Shown here: positions 19,687 through 28,626 of the stretch, piece after piece
Numbering within the stretch: the stretch's first letter is position 1
How the letters are laid out: every line of letters begins with the position of its first letter
NCBI GenBank assembly: GCA_902524845.1
Contig: CABZEW010000012.1
Location: forward strand, 1-54,238
Source: an uncultured Alphaproteobacteria bacterium
Lineage (GTDB): Bacteria; Pseudomonadota; Alphaproteobacteria; Rhodobacterales; Rhodobacteraceae
DNA length: 54,238 nucleotides
Direction: 5' to 3'
Notes under the pieces: model-generated
The model's input: only the letters and a program-made list of their open reading frames with translations
Databases searched by the model: none
Told to the model about the DNA's origin: nothing
Position numbers and translations under genes: made by a program

Positions 19687-20490
19687 TTACCCAGTACAAC
19701 CCAACACTCCACCAATTCTAATTACTTTTATTTTATTTGCCGTACCATTTTCATTTAATTCCACGCTAACCCCACAAAGTGTAGCTTCTCCATTTGCTGG
19801 TGTAAATCGTCCACTAGTTTGATTTTTCAAAAACCGCCGCATTGGCTCGGCTTTATCCATCCCAATAATACTATTATAATCTCCAGACATTCCAGCATCG
19901 GATTGATATGCTGTCCCTTTATCTAAAATTCTAGCATCTCCAGTTGGCACGTGCGTGTGAGTGCCAATTACCAAACTTGCTTTGCCATCACAAAAATGAC
20001 CTATGGCCATTTTTTCAGAGGTTGCCTCAGCATGTACGTCTACAATTATACAGTCTACATTTAGGCCAAGTTTATATTCAAAAAATATATCCTCCAAGAA
20101 CGGAAAAGGGTCCAGGAATTTTTTTTTCATAAATACGCGCCCAAGAACCTGAATCACCAGTATTTTTTTGTTATTTACCAAAAATACTTGCGATCCCTGT
20201 CCGGGACTATCATTTGAATAATTAACTGGTCTTACTACTTGTTTCGTGTGCTCTAAGAAGGGGATAATTTCTTTGTTATCGTAAGCATGATCCCCCAACG
20301 TTATACAATCGATGGACATCTTAAGAAGATCTTCTGCATGATTTGCCGACAGTCCTGCTCCAGCAGTTGCATTTTCTGCATTAGCTACCACAAAATCAAC
20401 TTTTTCGTCCGAAACATATTTTTGAAGGCTACTCTTAAATTTTTTCCTACCCGTTTTCCCAACAATATCTCCGAAAAAAGCTACTTTCAT
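19687..20490 (-). CDS. ymdB: YmdB-family metallophosphoesterase
   Basis: A 267-residue metallophosphoesterase of the YmdB/TIGR00282 type, whose characterised Bacillus member hydrolyses 2',3'-cyclic nucleotides. The metal ligands are visible in FFGDIVGK (Asp8), NAENA (Asn and Glu near 37-41), GDHAYDN (Asp and His near 67), DVHAEATSEK and GTHTHVPTGDARIL. It lies 25 bp after the 5-FCL gene and before yebC; the 5-FCL/ymdB/yebC order is common in alphaproteobacteria. The substrate here is unknown. Confidence 0.92.
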   Translation of the reverse strand: MKVAFFGDIVGKTGRKKFKSSLQKYVSDEKVDFVVANAENATAGAGLSANHAEDLLKMSIDCITLGDHAYDNKEIIPFLEHTKQVVRPVNYSNDSPGQGSQVFLVNNKKILVIQVLGRVFMKKKFLDPFPFLEDIFFEYKLGLNVDCIIVDVHAEATSEKMAIGHFCDGKASLVIGTHTHVPTGDARILDKGTAYQSDAGMSGDYNSIIGMDKAEPMRRFLKNQTSGRFTPANGEATLCGVSVELNENGTANKIKVIRIGGVLGCTG

Positions 20491-20515
20491 ACTTAAGGTT
20501 TCTTCATTTCAATAC

Positions 20516-21091
20516 TCAGAAATTACTTATTCCTGTTTCAGTTAAAACTGCGTCCAAAGGAACATCATGCGCCTCTGATGGTAGATCGTGATAACTTTTT
20601 TGTTCTGAAAAAGCAAGGCCCATATATCGTGTTTGCTTATTTCTACGCAAATGACTTATTGTTCGGTCATAAAACCCTCCTCCATAACCTAACCGCGTTC
20701 CATTTGCGTCATATGCAAGAAGAGGACATATAACCAAATCGGGAGTCACAATAAGATCATTATCAGGCACGGGTATTCCATAATGACCCACTACTATATC
20801 TTTTCCAGGACTCCAAGATTTAAATATGAGTGGGCTATTTTTACCAATAACTATCGGCAAACAAGTGATCTTACCTTGGGTCTCAAGATAATCTATCAAG
20901 TTCAGAGGGTTGATTTCGCTATTTACAGGGTAGTATAACCCAATAACCGAAACAGCCTTTTCCCCTAGAATCCACTCATTAAAATAGTGCCTGATGCTTG
21001 CAACGTATTCATTATGGGGTATATCAGCGTGGAGTTGTCTTCTTTTACTAAGCGCTATTTTTCTGTGTTGTACTTTATCTGTTTCTGACAA
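20516..21091 (-). CDS. ygfA: 5-formyltetrahydrofolate cyclo-ligase
   Basis: Converts 5-formyl-THF to 5,10-methenyl-THF with ATP. The P-loop-like LLAYDANGTRLGYGGGFYDRT region is intact (GYGGGFYDR is the family signature), and the N-terminal basic helix ALSKRRQLH follows. An upstream ATG at 21112 is in frame, but the TTG at 21091 begins SETDKVQHRK, the usual start region, and has an AGGTGG stretch just upstream, so I prefer it. It lies directly downstream of the 6S RNA gene on the same strand, the typical ssrS-ygfA arrangement. Either start is possible. Confidence 0.9.
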   Translation of the reverse strand: MSETDKVQHRKIALSKRRQLHADIPHNEYVASIRHYFNEWILGEKAVSVIGLYYPVNSEINPLNLIDYLETQGKITCLPIVIGKNSPLIFKSWSPGKDIVVGHYGIPVPDNDLIVTPDLVICPLLAYDANGTRLGYGGGFYDRTISHLRRNKQTRYMGLAFSEQKSYHDLPSEAHDVPLDAVLTETGISNF

Positions 21092-21140
21092 GGAGCCACC
21101 TATAATAAACAAAAGTGAGAACCAGCGAAACCGTATTTGT

Positions 21141-21281
21141 TTAATCCTCGAGAGCCTGATTTAACAGGTGGGCATCGGGTGTCAAAGGCCACGACCCTTG
21201 ACAGAGCCAACTCCCTTTCGAGATTTTAAGGCCACTAGGATAAAACTTTTACTAGAAAGCCAGAACTCACCCAGAAGACCA
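21141..21281 (-). ncRNA. ssrS: 6S RNA
   Basis: About 140 nt directly upstream of ygfA on the same strand. On the minus strand the transcript ends pair as GGTCTTC (21274-21280) with GAGGATT (21143-21149). The 3' half contains the conserved GCCTTAAAAT-like block, CCTTTGACACCCGATGCCCACCTG and a small CCTG-loop-CAGG hairpin, the order seen in alphaproteobacterial 6S RNAs. A TATATAT -10-like element lies just upstream at 21281-21290. It would sequester sigma-70 RNA polymerase in stationary phase. Exact ends are estimates from pairing, not a covariance-model hit. Confidence 0.75.
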
Positions 21282-21458
21282 TATATAATCTGTATGAAAT
21301 TTAAACAATTATTTAAACACATATTTCATTTGGTTAAATGGCTATGATTTGGTAACAGTTCGATTTAGCCTTATATCACTTCACAAATAACATTAATGGA
21401 TATAAAAAAAGCTATTAATTTTTTCTTTTTTAACTTAAAAGATACAAACACTTTGTAA
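21282..21458. promoter_or_regulatory. Divergent promoter region 6S RNA / tRNA-His-efp
   Basis: A very AT-rich 177-bp gap with no plausible gene. The leftward 6S promoter has a -10-like GATTATATAT (complement of 21281-21290) and a TTGTTT about 15-16 bp further upstream. The rightward promoter for tRNA-His and efp should lie near the T-rich stretch at 21410-21440, but no clear hexamer pair can be fixed. Confidence 0.4.
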
Positions 21459-21535
21459 GCCGATGTAGCTCAGTTGGTTAGAGCACTAGATTGTGGATCT
21501 AGGGGTCGTTGGTTCGAATCCAACCATCGGTACCA
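21459..21535 (+). tRNA. tRNA-His (GTG anticodon)
   Basis: A 77-nt cloverleaf with encoded CCA. The anticodon loop is TTGTGGA between CTAGA and TCTAG, giving GTG (His). The acceptor stem GCCGATG pairs with CATCGGT, so position 1 is G and 72 is U, the discriminator is A73, and the base before G1 is A, so no G-1 is encoded. This matches the unusual histidine tRNA of an alphaproteobacterial subgroup such as Caulobacter, whose divergent HisRS reads the anticodon, A73 and U72. It lies 24 bp before efp and is probably co-transcribed. Confidence 0.97.
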
Positions 21536-21559
21536 ACCTCGAAAATATAAGTACATAGT

Positions 21560-22123
21560 ATGGTTAAGATAAACGGAAATGAAATTAGAAAAGGGAATGT
21601 TATTGAGCACAAGAATGGGCTGTGGATTGCTGTAAAAACCTCTCATGTAAAGCCCGGGAAAGGCGGAGCCTTTGCTCAAGTAGAGCTAAAAAACATCAGA
21701 ACAAACTCTAAACTAAATGAGCGCTTCAGGTCAGCAGATAAAGTTGAAAGAGTAAGACTTGAGCAAAAAGAACATCAATTTTTATATAAAAGCGACGAAG
21801 ACTTTATCTTTATGGATAACGTTACCTTCGAACAGATCACTATAAAAGAGGAATCCCTGAATGTTATCACTAATTTTCTCACCGAAGGAATATCGGTACA
21901 AATTGAATTTTTCGCAAATGAAGCCTTAAATGTTTCACTGCCCGAAAAATTATCTTGTGTGGTAGAGGAAACCGAACCCACAATAAAAGGACAAACTGCT
22001 GCAAATAGCTCAAAACCCGCAATCCTCGACAACGGTCTCCGAATTATGGTTCCTCAATTTATTGCTCAAGGAGAAGCAATAATCGTTTCTACGGAGACAT
22101 GCGAATATCTCGAGAGATCCTAG
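21560..22123 (+). CDS. efp: Elongation factor P
   Basis: Relieves ribosome stalling at polyproline stretches. Standard length of 187 residues in three beta-domains. The exposed loop HVKPGKGGAF carries Lys34, the position beta-lysylated in many bacteria; no EpmA or EpmB gene is in the window, so modification is open. The C-terminal GLRIMVPQFIAQGE signature is intact. The gene follows tRNA-His and precedes the inositol-phosphatase-family gene by 19 bp. Confidence 0.96.
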   Translation: MVKINGNEIRKGNVIEHKNGLWIAVKTSHVKPGKGGAFAQVELKNIRTNSKLNERFRSADKVERVRLEQKEHQFLYKSDEDFIFMDNVTFEQITIKEESLNVITNFLTEGISVQIEFFANEALNVSLPEKLSCVVEETEPTIKGQTAANSSKPAILDNGLRIMVPQFIAQGEAIIVSTETCEYLERS

Positions 22124-22142
22124 GTATACTTCAAGGTGTTTT

Positions 22143-22946
22143 ATGCATAACAATACAGCTAATGTAAACATTATGATTAAAGCTGCTCGGAAAGCATCTA
22201 GATCACTTATTAGAGATTTTAACGAAATAGAAAAACTTCAGGTTGTATCGAAGAAGGCTGGTGACTTTGTATCCAAGGCCGATTTAAGAGCAGAAAAAAT
22301 AATAAAAGAGGAATTAATAACTGCGCGACCAAGCTACGGATGGTGCGCTGAAGAGAGTGATGAAATACAAGGAGAAGACCCCACGAGAAGATGGTTAGTA
22401 GATCCATTGGATGGAACCACGAATTTTTTACATGGTATTCCTCATTGGGCTATTTCTATTGCACTGGAGCACAAAAACGAAATTGTTGCAGGAATAATTT
22501 ACGACCCTATCAAGGATGAGTTGTTTTCCGCTCAGAAGGGTGGAGGCTCTTGGTTGAATGAAGAAAGATTAAGAGTATCTAATAGAACAAATTTCCAAGA
22601 AATGTTATTTGCCACTGGTATTCCTTTCGGAAAGAGTGATTATCTAGAAAACTCTCTTGCATCTATTGCCAATCTAATGCCTAGTTGTGCAGGGATAAGA
22701 AGAAATGGTGCGGCCTCACTAGATTTGGCTTATGTTGCAGCTGGGCGTTTTGATGGTTTTTGGGAACAAAATTTAGCTTCCTGGGATATCGCATCAGGCA
22801 TATTAATTGTAAAAGAAGCAGGAGGAATTCTAGAGAGCATAGGAGACAATATAAATCCGATAGAAACAGGAAATGTTATTTGCTCAAACAATCAGGAAGA
22901 AGTATTTAAAAAATTTTCTGAAATTATAAGATCGTCAGTTCAGTAA
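22143..22946 (+). CDS. suhB: Inositol monophosphatase family protein (SuhB-like)
   Basis: A Mg-dependent, Li-sensitive-fold sugar phosphatase of 267 residues. The motif DPLDGTTNF (Asp87, Asp90) and the C-terminal SWDIASG (Asp) are present, with EES near residue 70 as a further metal site. SuhB relatives dephosphorylate inositol-1-phosphate and also act in rRNA transcription. Which function holds here is not visible. It is codirectional with efp, and its 3' end overlaps the convergent ygfZ by 12 bp. Confidence 0.93.
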   Translation: MHNNTANVNIMIKAARKASRSLIRDFNEIEKLQVVSKKAGDFVSKADLRAEKIIKEELITARPSYGWCAEESDEIQGEDPTRRWLVDPLDGTTNFLHGIPHWAISIALEHKNEIVAGIIYDPIKDELFSAQKGGGSWLNEERLRVSNRTNFQEMLFATGIPFGKSDYLENSLASIANLMPSCAGIRRNGAASLDLAYVAAGRFDGFWEQNLASWDIASGILIVKEAGGILESIGDNINPIETGNVICSNNQEEVFKKFSEIIRSSVQ

Positions 22947-23738
22947 AGTTACTGGTTCTCCAAAAACAGTTAATTCAGTATCTATAAAATCTTCTTTTAT
23001 TTTTATTAAACAGTAATTATTGAAGACGCTATATAAATCTCCAACGACCTTATCGTTGGAATAGACCTTTCTATCATCTTTGTTTTTGAGAATATTTTGT
23101 AAATATCCACAGTGAAGTCTGCTTTTTAAAGTCGCTTTGTGCTTCATTCGCGCTGTAACTTCTTGGCCTATATAACAGCCTTTTTTAAAATCTACCCCCT
23201 GTATTTTTTCAAAGTTCAGCTCCAGTATATATGATTTCTCAGGTATCAACTCTATTCCTGTTTCTGGCACCAGATTTTTTAGACGATTAATCTGAAAGTT
23301 GTCAAATCCTTGATCCTGTATTTTCAATTCCTCTTTAAAATCATACCGACGCCAACCCAAAATCTTTGCTCTCGGGTCAGCAAAGGAATACATTCCTTCG
23401 TTTACGGAACTTATTACAACCTGGCAGCTTCTATCAGAGACAGTGACGTCAGAATTCAATTTATAAAACTCCAAGAATTTCTTTATAGCACCAGCTCTTG
23501 ATTTATGAATATCTATAAAAATGTCATTATCACTTAAAGAAAATACAAAGAAATCATATAAGTATTTTCCTTGAGGGGACAAAATAGCGGTGTAGACAAT
23601 ATCTTCTTTTGAAATTTTCTCAATATTGTTGGTTGTCAGTGCCTGCAAAAATTCAACTCTATCCTTTCCTTCTAAAGTAAGAATTGCTCTGTTTTTGTCG
23701 ACAAAACAAAAATTAGACTTAATAGCGTCATCCATCAT
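22935..23738 (-). CDS. ygfZ: Folate-binding YgfZ/IBA57-type Fe-S assembly protein
   Basis: A tetrahydrofolate-dependent factor for maturation or repair of certain 4Fe-4S proteins. At 267 residues, the GcvT-like fold ends with the signature KGCYIGQEVTARM at 186-198, with the functional Cys188. It overlaps the downstream end of the ABC exporter gene by 11 bp (same strand) and suhB by 12 bp (convergent). The start may be either ATG of the tandem pair. Confidence 0.92.
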   Translation of the reverse strand: MMDDAIKSNFCFVDKNRAILTLEGKDRVEFLQALTTNNIEKISKEDIVYTAILSPQGKYLYDFFVFSLSDNDIFIDIHKSRAGAIKKFLEFYKLNSDVTVSDRSCQVVISSVNEGMYSFADPRAKILGWRRYDFKEELKIQDQGFDNFQINRLKNLVPETGIELIPEKSYILELNFEKIQGVDFKKGCYIGQEVTARMKHKATLKSRLHCGYLQNILKNKDDRKVYSNDKVVGDLYSVFNNYCLIKIKEDFIDTELTVFGEPVTLLN

Positions 23739-25485
23739 TTTTCTTCTCTACTTGTGATTTAAATAAATTAGAATAAAGCTCGCTCTCTTGCAATAAGCTT
23801 TCATGCTTACCCTGCCCAACTATTTTTCCATTATCTAAAACCAACACCTTATTGCTATCCACTATCGTAGATAATCTGTGAGCAATTGTTATTGTGGTTG
23901 ATTGCTTCGAAAGATTACTCAACGATTTCTGTATTAATTTCTCTGACTGACTGTCCAAAGCCGAGGTGGGTTCGTCTAATAGAAGAAGCGGACTATTTCT
24001 TAGGAAAGCACGAGCAATAGATATGCGTTGACGTTGCCCCCCTGATAGTGTAGACCCTCTCGGACCGACTACAGTGTTTAAACCATCCTTTAATTTATTG
24101 CTAAATTCGTCAACATAAGCCATTTTAGCTGCCCTTCTGATTTCTAAATCAGAGGCCATTGGTTTTCCAAATCTAATATTTTCAAGTATAGTTTCATCGA
24201 ACATCATCCCATCTTGACGTACGACTGAAATGAGAGAGCGCAGATCTTTTAAACAAAAATCGGCAAGATCCATTCCATTAATTCTTATGTGCCCAGTAAT
24301 AGGGTCAATCAATCTTGTAATCAGATTGAACAAGGTTGTTTTTCCACTTCCCGAGTAACCAACAATTGCATTAGAAGTTCCCTCTTCAATTTGAAAGTTA
24401 ATATTTTCGACGACTTTTTTATCTCCATAAGAAAAATGAACACTCTCAAACTCCAACCCAACCTTATCGAACTCCTTTTCATTTCTGGACAATTTTGGGA
24501 AAACTATAGATGGTTTTTCCTCAAAAATTTTAAATACTCGTTCTAAGCTTGCCATCGCAACTTGAATATTTCCTGAGATATTACTCAATCTTCTTAAAGG
24601 CTCAAAAATCAATGCCATGGCTGTAAAAAAACTCATAAATTCCCCAATAGTCTTAGACCCTGATGTAATATCGATTGCCCCAAAAATCATCACAGCTAAA
24701 AAACCAATAGCCGCTATTATGTCTATCATTGCAGGGATACCAGCCATTCCAGCTTCAAGTCGGAGTCTGACTTTGTGGGTAACCTCAAGGATATCAAAGA
24801 ATTTGTTGCGCTCTCTTTTGTCAGCTCGGTTGAGTTTGACGTCTGTTATACCGTGGAATATTTCATCTAGACGAACATTAGCTTTTGACTCAAAGTCTCT
24901 ATTTTCTCTAGCTCTCGATCTTACCAAACCTTGGAGGAGTAGAATTGGCAACACTAAAAATGGAATTCCTAGGAAGGCTATTAGTGACCATTTCCAATCG
25001 ATAAAAAAAACAACAGCAATCAAAGAGATTAATGAAAACCCATCTCTTCCTGTGGTCATAAATGCTTCGCCCACAGACTCGGATAAAGCTTTACTATCGG
25101 CTCTTACTCTATCCATGAGACTACCTGGTGAGTTTTTTTGATGGAACCCTACATCCATATTTATAAGATGCTCTACCATTCGGTCTTGAAGTATTTTTAT
25201 GATTTTTTGACAAACATTTACCGTCATAAGCCTATGAATGAACCCTGCTATTGCCCTTACCGAGAAAATTGAAAAAATCAGTACTGCCACAAAGAGAATG
25301 CTGGATGTATCTTTAGAAACTAAGACATTATCAAATAGAAACTTAATAGAGTAAGAAAGTAAACCTAACATCGATCCTTCTATTGACATGAAAATCAATG
25401 CTACAAATAGTACCCCGAAATGCTCCCTAACATAGGAATACCAGAACCATTTTAAGAGAGGTTTTTTATTATCTTTAGTATTCAT
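23728..25485 (-). CDS. ABC exporter, fused permease-ATPase (MsbA-like)
   Basis: Half-transporter of about 585 residues: six-helix membrane domain (about 20-310), then ATPase with GYSGSGKTTLF, the Q-loop region, LSGGQRQRISIARAF and LLLLDEPTSALD. The lipid A/multidrug exporter family is the best guess; the cargo is unknown. The frame extends to 25515, but the ATG at 25485 clears the stop of the upstream phosphatase gene at 25494 by 8 bp, so I take it. It is cotranscribed with that phosphatase and ygfZ. Confidence 0.9.
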   Translation of the reverse strand: MNTKDNKKPLLKWFWYSYVREHFGVLFVALIFMSIEGSMLGLLSYSIKFLFDNVLVSKDTSSILFVAVLIFSIFSVRAIAGFIHRLMTVNVCQKIIKILQDRMVEHLINMDVGFHQKNSPGSLMDRVRADSKALSESVGEAFMTTGRDGFSLISLIAVVFFIDWKWSLIAFLGIPFLVLPILLLQGLVRSRARENRDFESKANVRLDEIFHGITDVKLNRADKRERNKFFDILEVTHKVRLRLEAGMAGIPAMIDIIAAIGFLAVMIFGAIDITSGSKTIGEFMSFFTAMALIFEPLRRLSNISGNIQVAMASLERVFKIFEEKPSIVFPKLSRNEKEFDKVGLEFESVHFSYGDKKVVENINFQIEEGTSNAIVGYSGSGKTTLFNLITRLIDPITGHIRINGMDLADFCLKDLRSLISVVRQDGMMFDETILENIRFGKPMASDLEIRRAAKMAYVDEFSNKLKDGLNTVVGPRGSTLSGGQRQRISIARAFLRNSPLLLLDEPTSALDSQSEKLIQKSLSNLSKQSTTITIAHRLSTIVDSNKVLVLDNGKIVGQGKHESLLQESELYSNLFKSQVEKKNDG

Positions 25486-25493
25486 AAGTTTAT

Positions 25494-26198
25494 TTATCTG
25501 GGAATTTTCAACCAATGCGAATTTTTTCGAAAATCAATGTATCTGTGTGTCATCTCTTCTCTATGGTAGCTTTTTTCTATCCATTCCAAAAATTTTATTC
25601 TTTGTTTTTCGAAGGCATAGCGATATTCCATCAACATGAAATCTAAAATTCCTGCGGTCCAGCCACCCAAATGTAAAAACTTAAAGGATAGTTGCTTTTG
25701 AGCAATTTCGACAGGTGTATTCAAAACCAACAAAAAGTAAAGAGCTGAACCTAACCCTGCTCGATCTGACCCTGACTTACAGTGCATCAAAAAAGGTTTT
25801 TTTATGCTCTTAAAAACTTCATTTATTTCAAAAATTTTTTCCTTTTCTGGCAATTTTGATGAGTATAATTTTATATTGATCAACTTAATCCCAATTTCTT
25901 TACAAATATTTTTCTCAATTAAAAAAGCTCCTTGATTAGACGCGCCTCTAAAATTTATTATGGATTGAATACCTTTTTCTTTTTGCCATTTCAAAATTCG
26001 TTTCTCGGAAGGCTGGTTAGATCTAAATACTCCAGGTGCTATTTGAAAGTTGTTGTGGTATAGGACTCTGAGAAATTCGTGATCTATCCAGAAAGCATGC
26101 TTTTCAGCTGATTTTTTATTATAGGAAGAAAAAGATCTTTCTAAATCAGATCTCCAATTTTCGTCATACTTTTCAAACTTTTGTTTTAACTTAAACAA
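25494..26198 (-). CDS. Tyrosine/dual-specificity phosphatase-like protein
   Basis: A 234-residue cytoplasmic protein with the cysteine phosphatase P-loop HCKSGSDRAG (Cys140, Arg146; CX5R) and an upstream FRSNQPSEKRILKW element, as in SIW14/KdtA-linked phosphatase-like proteins. The region after the loop is rich in aromatic and basic residues (GWTAGILDFMLMEYRYAF), which suggests membrane or lipid association. It directly precedes the MsbA-like exporter. A role in dephosphorylating a lipid or an envelope component before export is a contextual guess only. Confidence 0.8.
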   Translation of the reverse strand: MFKLKQKFEKYDENWRSDLERSFSSYNKKSAEKHAFWIDHEFLRVLYHNNFQIAPGVFRSNQPSEKRILKWQKEKGIQSIINFRGASNQGAFLIEKNICKEIGIKLINIKLYSSKLPEKEKIFEINEVFKSIKKPFLMHCKSGSDRAGLGSALYFLLVLNTPVEIAQKQLSFKFLHLGGWTAGILDFMLMEYRYAFEKQRIKFLEWIEKSYHREEMTHRYIDFRKNSHWLKIPR

Positions 26199-26320
26199 TA
26201 TGTTCTACCTTTTCCCAGAGTAGTATTACATCACCAACAAACCAGCAAGACTTTTTGATTGCAAATAGCTACAACTTTTGTTTATAGGTTACATTAGTTA
26301 ACTAAATCGGTGAAGTTATA

Positions 26321-27532
26321 ATGAATTTTTCTAACGGACGTATACACAGAGCCCTTCCAGGTCCATCAATTATACCTGAAAAAGTACTTCAAGCTATGCA
26401 AAGACCTGCTCCGAATATTTATGGGGGCGAACTTGAAGAGATTACAATGAGCATATTATCAGATATTGCTAAACTGGCTGATACCAAAGGCAGAGTGGCT
26501 TTATATATATCAAATGGGCATGGAGTTTGGGAGGCGGCTTTAGCAAACTTGTTTAATGAAAATGATAAAATCATTACCATTTCGAATGGAGTATTTGGCA
26601 AGCACTGGGGTGACATTGCCTCAAAGATCGGGGTAGAGGTAGTTCATTTAGAATACGGGATGAACAGAGATTTTGAAATGAATGATCTTGAAAAAGTTCT
26701 TGTTGAAGACAGAGACAAAAAGATCAAAGGTATTTTGGTTGTTCAAACCGACACGGCCTCTTCGATGATTCTTAACATAAATGAAATAAATAAATTAAAG
26801 CAGAGCTTAAATCATCCAGCGCTTTTATTGGTAGACAGCATTGCTTGTTTTGGATGCGATGATATGAGAATGGATGAATGGGGTGTTGATCTGCTTTTAA
26901 CAGCGTCACAAAAAGGTCTGATGACTCCTCCTGGTTTGGGTTACTTAGTAATCGGAGAGAGAGCCGAAATGCAAGCTAAAAAAATATCAAAAAGGTCTGC
27001 CTACTGGGATTGGGGTCCTCGACTTGATCCAACAAATTTTTATGAGATTTATTTTGGAACAGCTCCAACACACCTACTGTTTGCACAAAAAGCAGCACTG
27101 GAGATTATCAATGAGGAAGGTAAAGATAACGTAATCAAAAGGCATGAAATATTAGCGAATACGGTCTGGAAAGCCGTTGACATTTGGAGCCAAGAAGGGG
27201 TTTTGAAATTTAATGTTACTAATAAGACAAATAGATCTCACGCGGTAACGACACTTGTTGCGAAAAATTTTGATCTTCTCCCATTCAAAAACTGGATCGA
27301 AAAAAACACTGGCGTTGAATTGGGCATTGGACTAGGGTTTGAAGGCCCAGAGTATTATAACGGTAATTCTGCATTTAGGATCGCACATATGGGCCATCTT
27401 AACCCGCATATGCTTCTTGGGGTCTTAGCCTCCTTGGAGATGGGTCTCATCGCTACAAATATACCCTTCAAAAAAGGCGGTTTAGATAATGCTATTGATT
27501 ATTTGGCAAACTCTATAAATGATGAAACTTAA
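26321..27532 (+). CDS. Class V aminotransferase, serine-glyoxylate / alanine-glyoxylate type
   Basis: A PLP enzyme of 403 residues. The PLP lysine is in TASQKGLM (Lys198), preceded by the VDSIACFG aspartate (about 172) and the SNGHGVWE phosphate-cup segment (about 64-71); the C-terminus has the GLGFEGPEYYNGNSAFRIAHMGH block typical of serine-glyoxylate aminotransferases. It probably transfers the amino group from serine or alanine to glyoxylate. It stands alone on this strand with a 122-bp upstream region and converges with hisC, overlapping it by 4 bp. Confidence 0.88.
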   Translation: MNFSNGRIHRALPGPSIIPEKVLQAMQRPAPNIYGGELEEITMSILSDIAKLADTKGRVALYISNGHGVWEAALANLFNENDKIITISNGVFGKHWGDIASKIGVEVVHLEYGMNRDFEMNDLEKVLVEDRDKKIKGILVVQTDTASSMILNINEINKLKQSLNHPALLLVDSIACFGCDDMRMDEWGVDLLLTASQKGLMTPPGLGYLVIGERAEMQAKKISKRSAYWDWGPRLDPTNFYEIYFGTAPTHLLFAQKAALEIINEEGKDNVIKRHEILANTVWKAVDIWSQEGVLKFNVTNKTNRSHAVTTLVAKNFDLLPFKNWIEKNTGVELGIGLGFEGPEYYNGNSAFRIAHMGHLNPHMLLGVLASLEMGLIATNIPFKKGGLDNAIDYLANSINDET

Positions 27533-28626
27533 ATCTCTCTAATTATTTTATTCATAGCATGGTCTAAAACCACTAAATCGTTATGATTACCGGCGGTAAT
27601 TCTTATAAAAGAATTTAATGGACTTACGCTTGGCATGCGCACAAAAATTTTTTCTTGGATTAGCCTGCTCATTAACTTGGCTGCTAATTTACCATCCCCA
27701 CCACTATTTATGGGTACAAAGTTTGTTCGAGAGGATAATGAGGTAAAGCCAAATCTCTGAAACAACACAGCAATATCTTTCTTTGATTGATCAACTTTTT
27801 TCAAAACAGTGTTTAAATGGTCTTGGTCACCTAACGCGGCTTCAGCAGCAATCTGGCCAAGTTTGTTTACTCCAAAGTGATTTCTTACTTTATTAAAAGC
27901 TTTAATCATCTTTTTGTTTCCAATTCCATAACCAACCCTCAATCCAGCCAAGCCATAAGCTTTGGAAAAAGTTCTAAATCTAATCACATTTTCTTGTTCC
28001 ACGTTGATAGATGCTAATTCATCTTTATTTACGAAGTCCGAGTACGCTTCATCTAGACATAGTATGGTATCATCAGGGATATTATCTATAAAATCTTGAA
28101 TGTGCTCTTTTGAATGAAAAGTTCCCATTGGGTTGTCTGGATTAGATAAGTATAAAATCTTTGCCCTGATCTTTTTTACAGCAATCATTAACGCATCGAG
28201 ATCCTCATAATAATTATTATAGGGGACAAGGGATATATTCCCTCCAAAGCCATCAACATGGTATTTGAAAGTTGGATATGCTCCAAGTGAAGAAATAACC
28301 TCATCACCTGGACCTATAAAAAGCCTCACTAGGTTTCCCAGAAGGCCATCAATACCCTCGCCTACTATAAAGTTATCTCTCGGTAGATTATAAAACTCTG
28401 ATAGTTTTTGAAGCAGGCCAAAACTCTCTGGATCTCCATATTGCCAGATCTCTTCTGCTTTCCCTTTGATCGCATTCATAACCTTCTTAGAGGGTCCAAA
28501 TACACTCTCATTAGCTCCCAATCTAGCACTAAAACTGAATGCATTTTCTCTCTCTTGACTTTCAGGACCTACAAAGGGGACTGTTACAGGTAAGTCATTA
28601 GCTATTTTAGTAAAATTCAGCTTCAA
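27529..28626 (-). CDS. hisC: Histidinol-phosphate aminotransferase-like class I/II PLP enzyme
   Basis: A fold-type I aminotransferase of 365 residues with PLP Lys222 in TFSKAYGLAGLRVGYG, the YLSNPDNPMGT element near 159-169 and the LDEAYSDF aspartate near 192. This matches HisC-like enzymes, but the N-terminus ARLGANESVFGPS is also seen in related aromatic or general aminotransferases, so the substrate is not certain. It follows valS with a 4-bp ATGA overlap. Confidence 0.78.
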   Translation of the reverse strand: MKLNFTKIANDLPVTVPFVGPESQERENAFSFSARLGANESVFGPSKKVMNAIKGKAEEIWQYGDPESFGLLQKLSEFYNLPRDNFIVGEGIDGLLGNLVRLFIGPGDEVISSLGAYPTFKYHVDGFGGNISLVPYNNYYEDLDALMIAVKKIRAKILYLSNPDNPMGTFHSKEHIQDFIDNIPDDTILCLDEAYSDFVNKDELASINVEQENVIRFRTFSKAYGLAGLRVGYGIGNKKMIKAFNKVRNHFGVNKLGQIAAEAALGDQDHLNTVLKKVDQSKKDIAVLFQRFGFTSLSSRTNFVPINSGGDGKLAAKLMSRLIQEKIFVRMPSVSPLNSFIRITAGNHNDLVVLDHAMNKIIREI

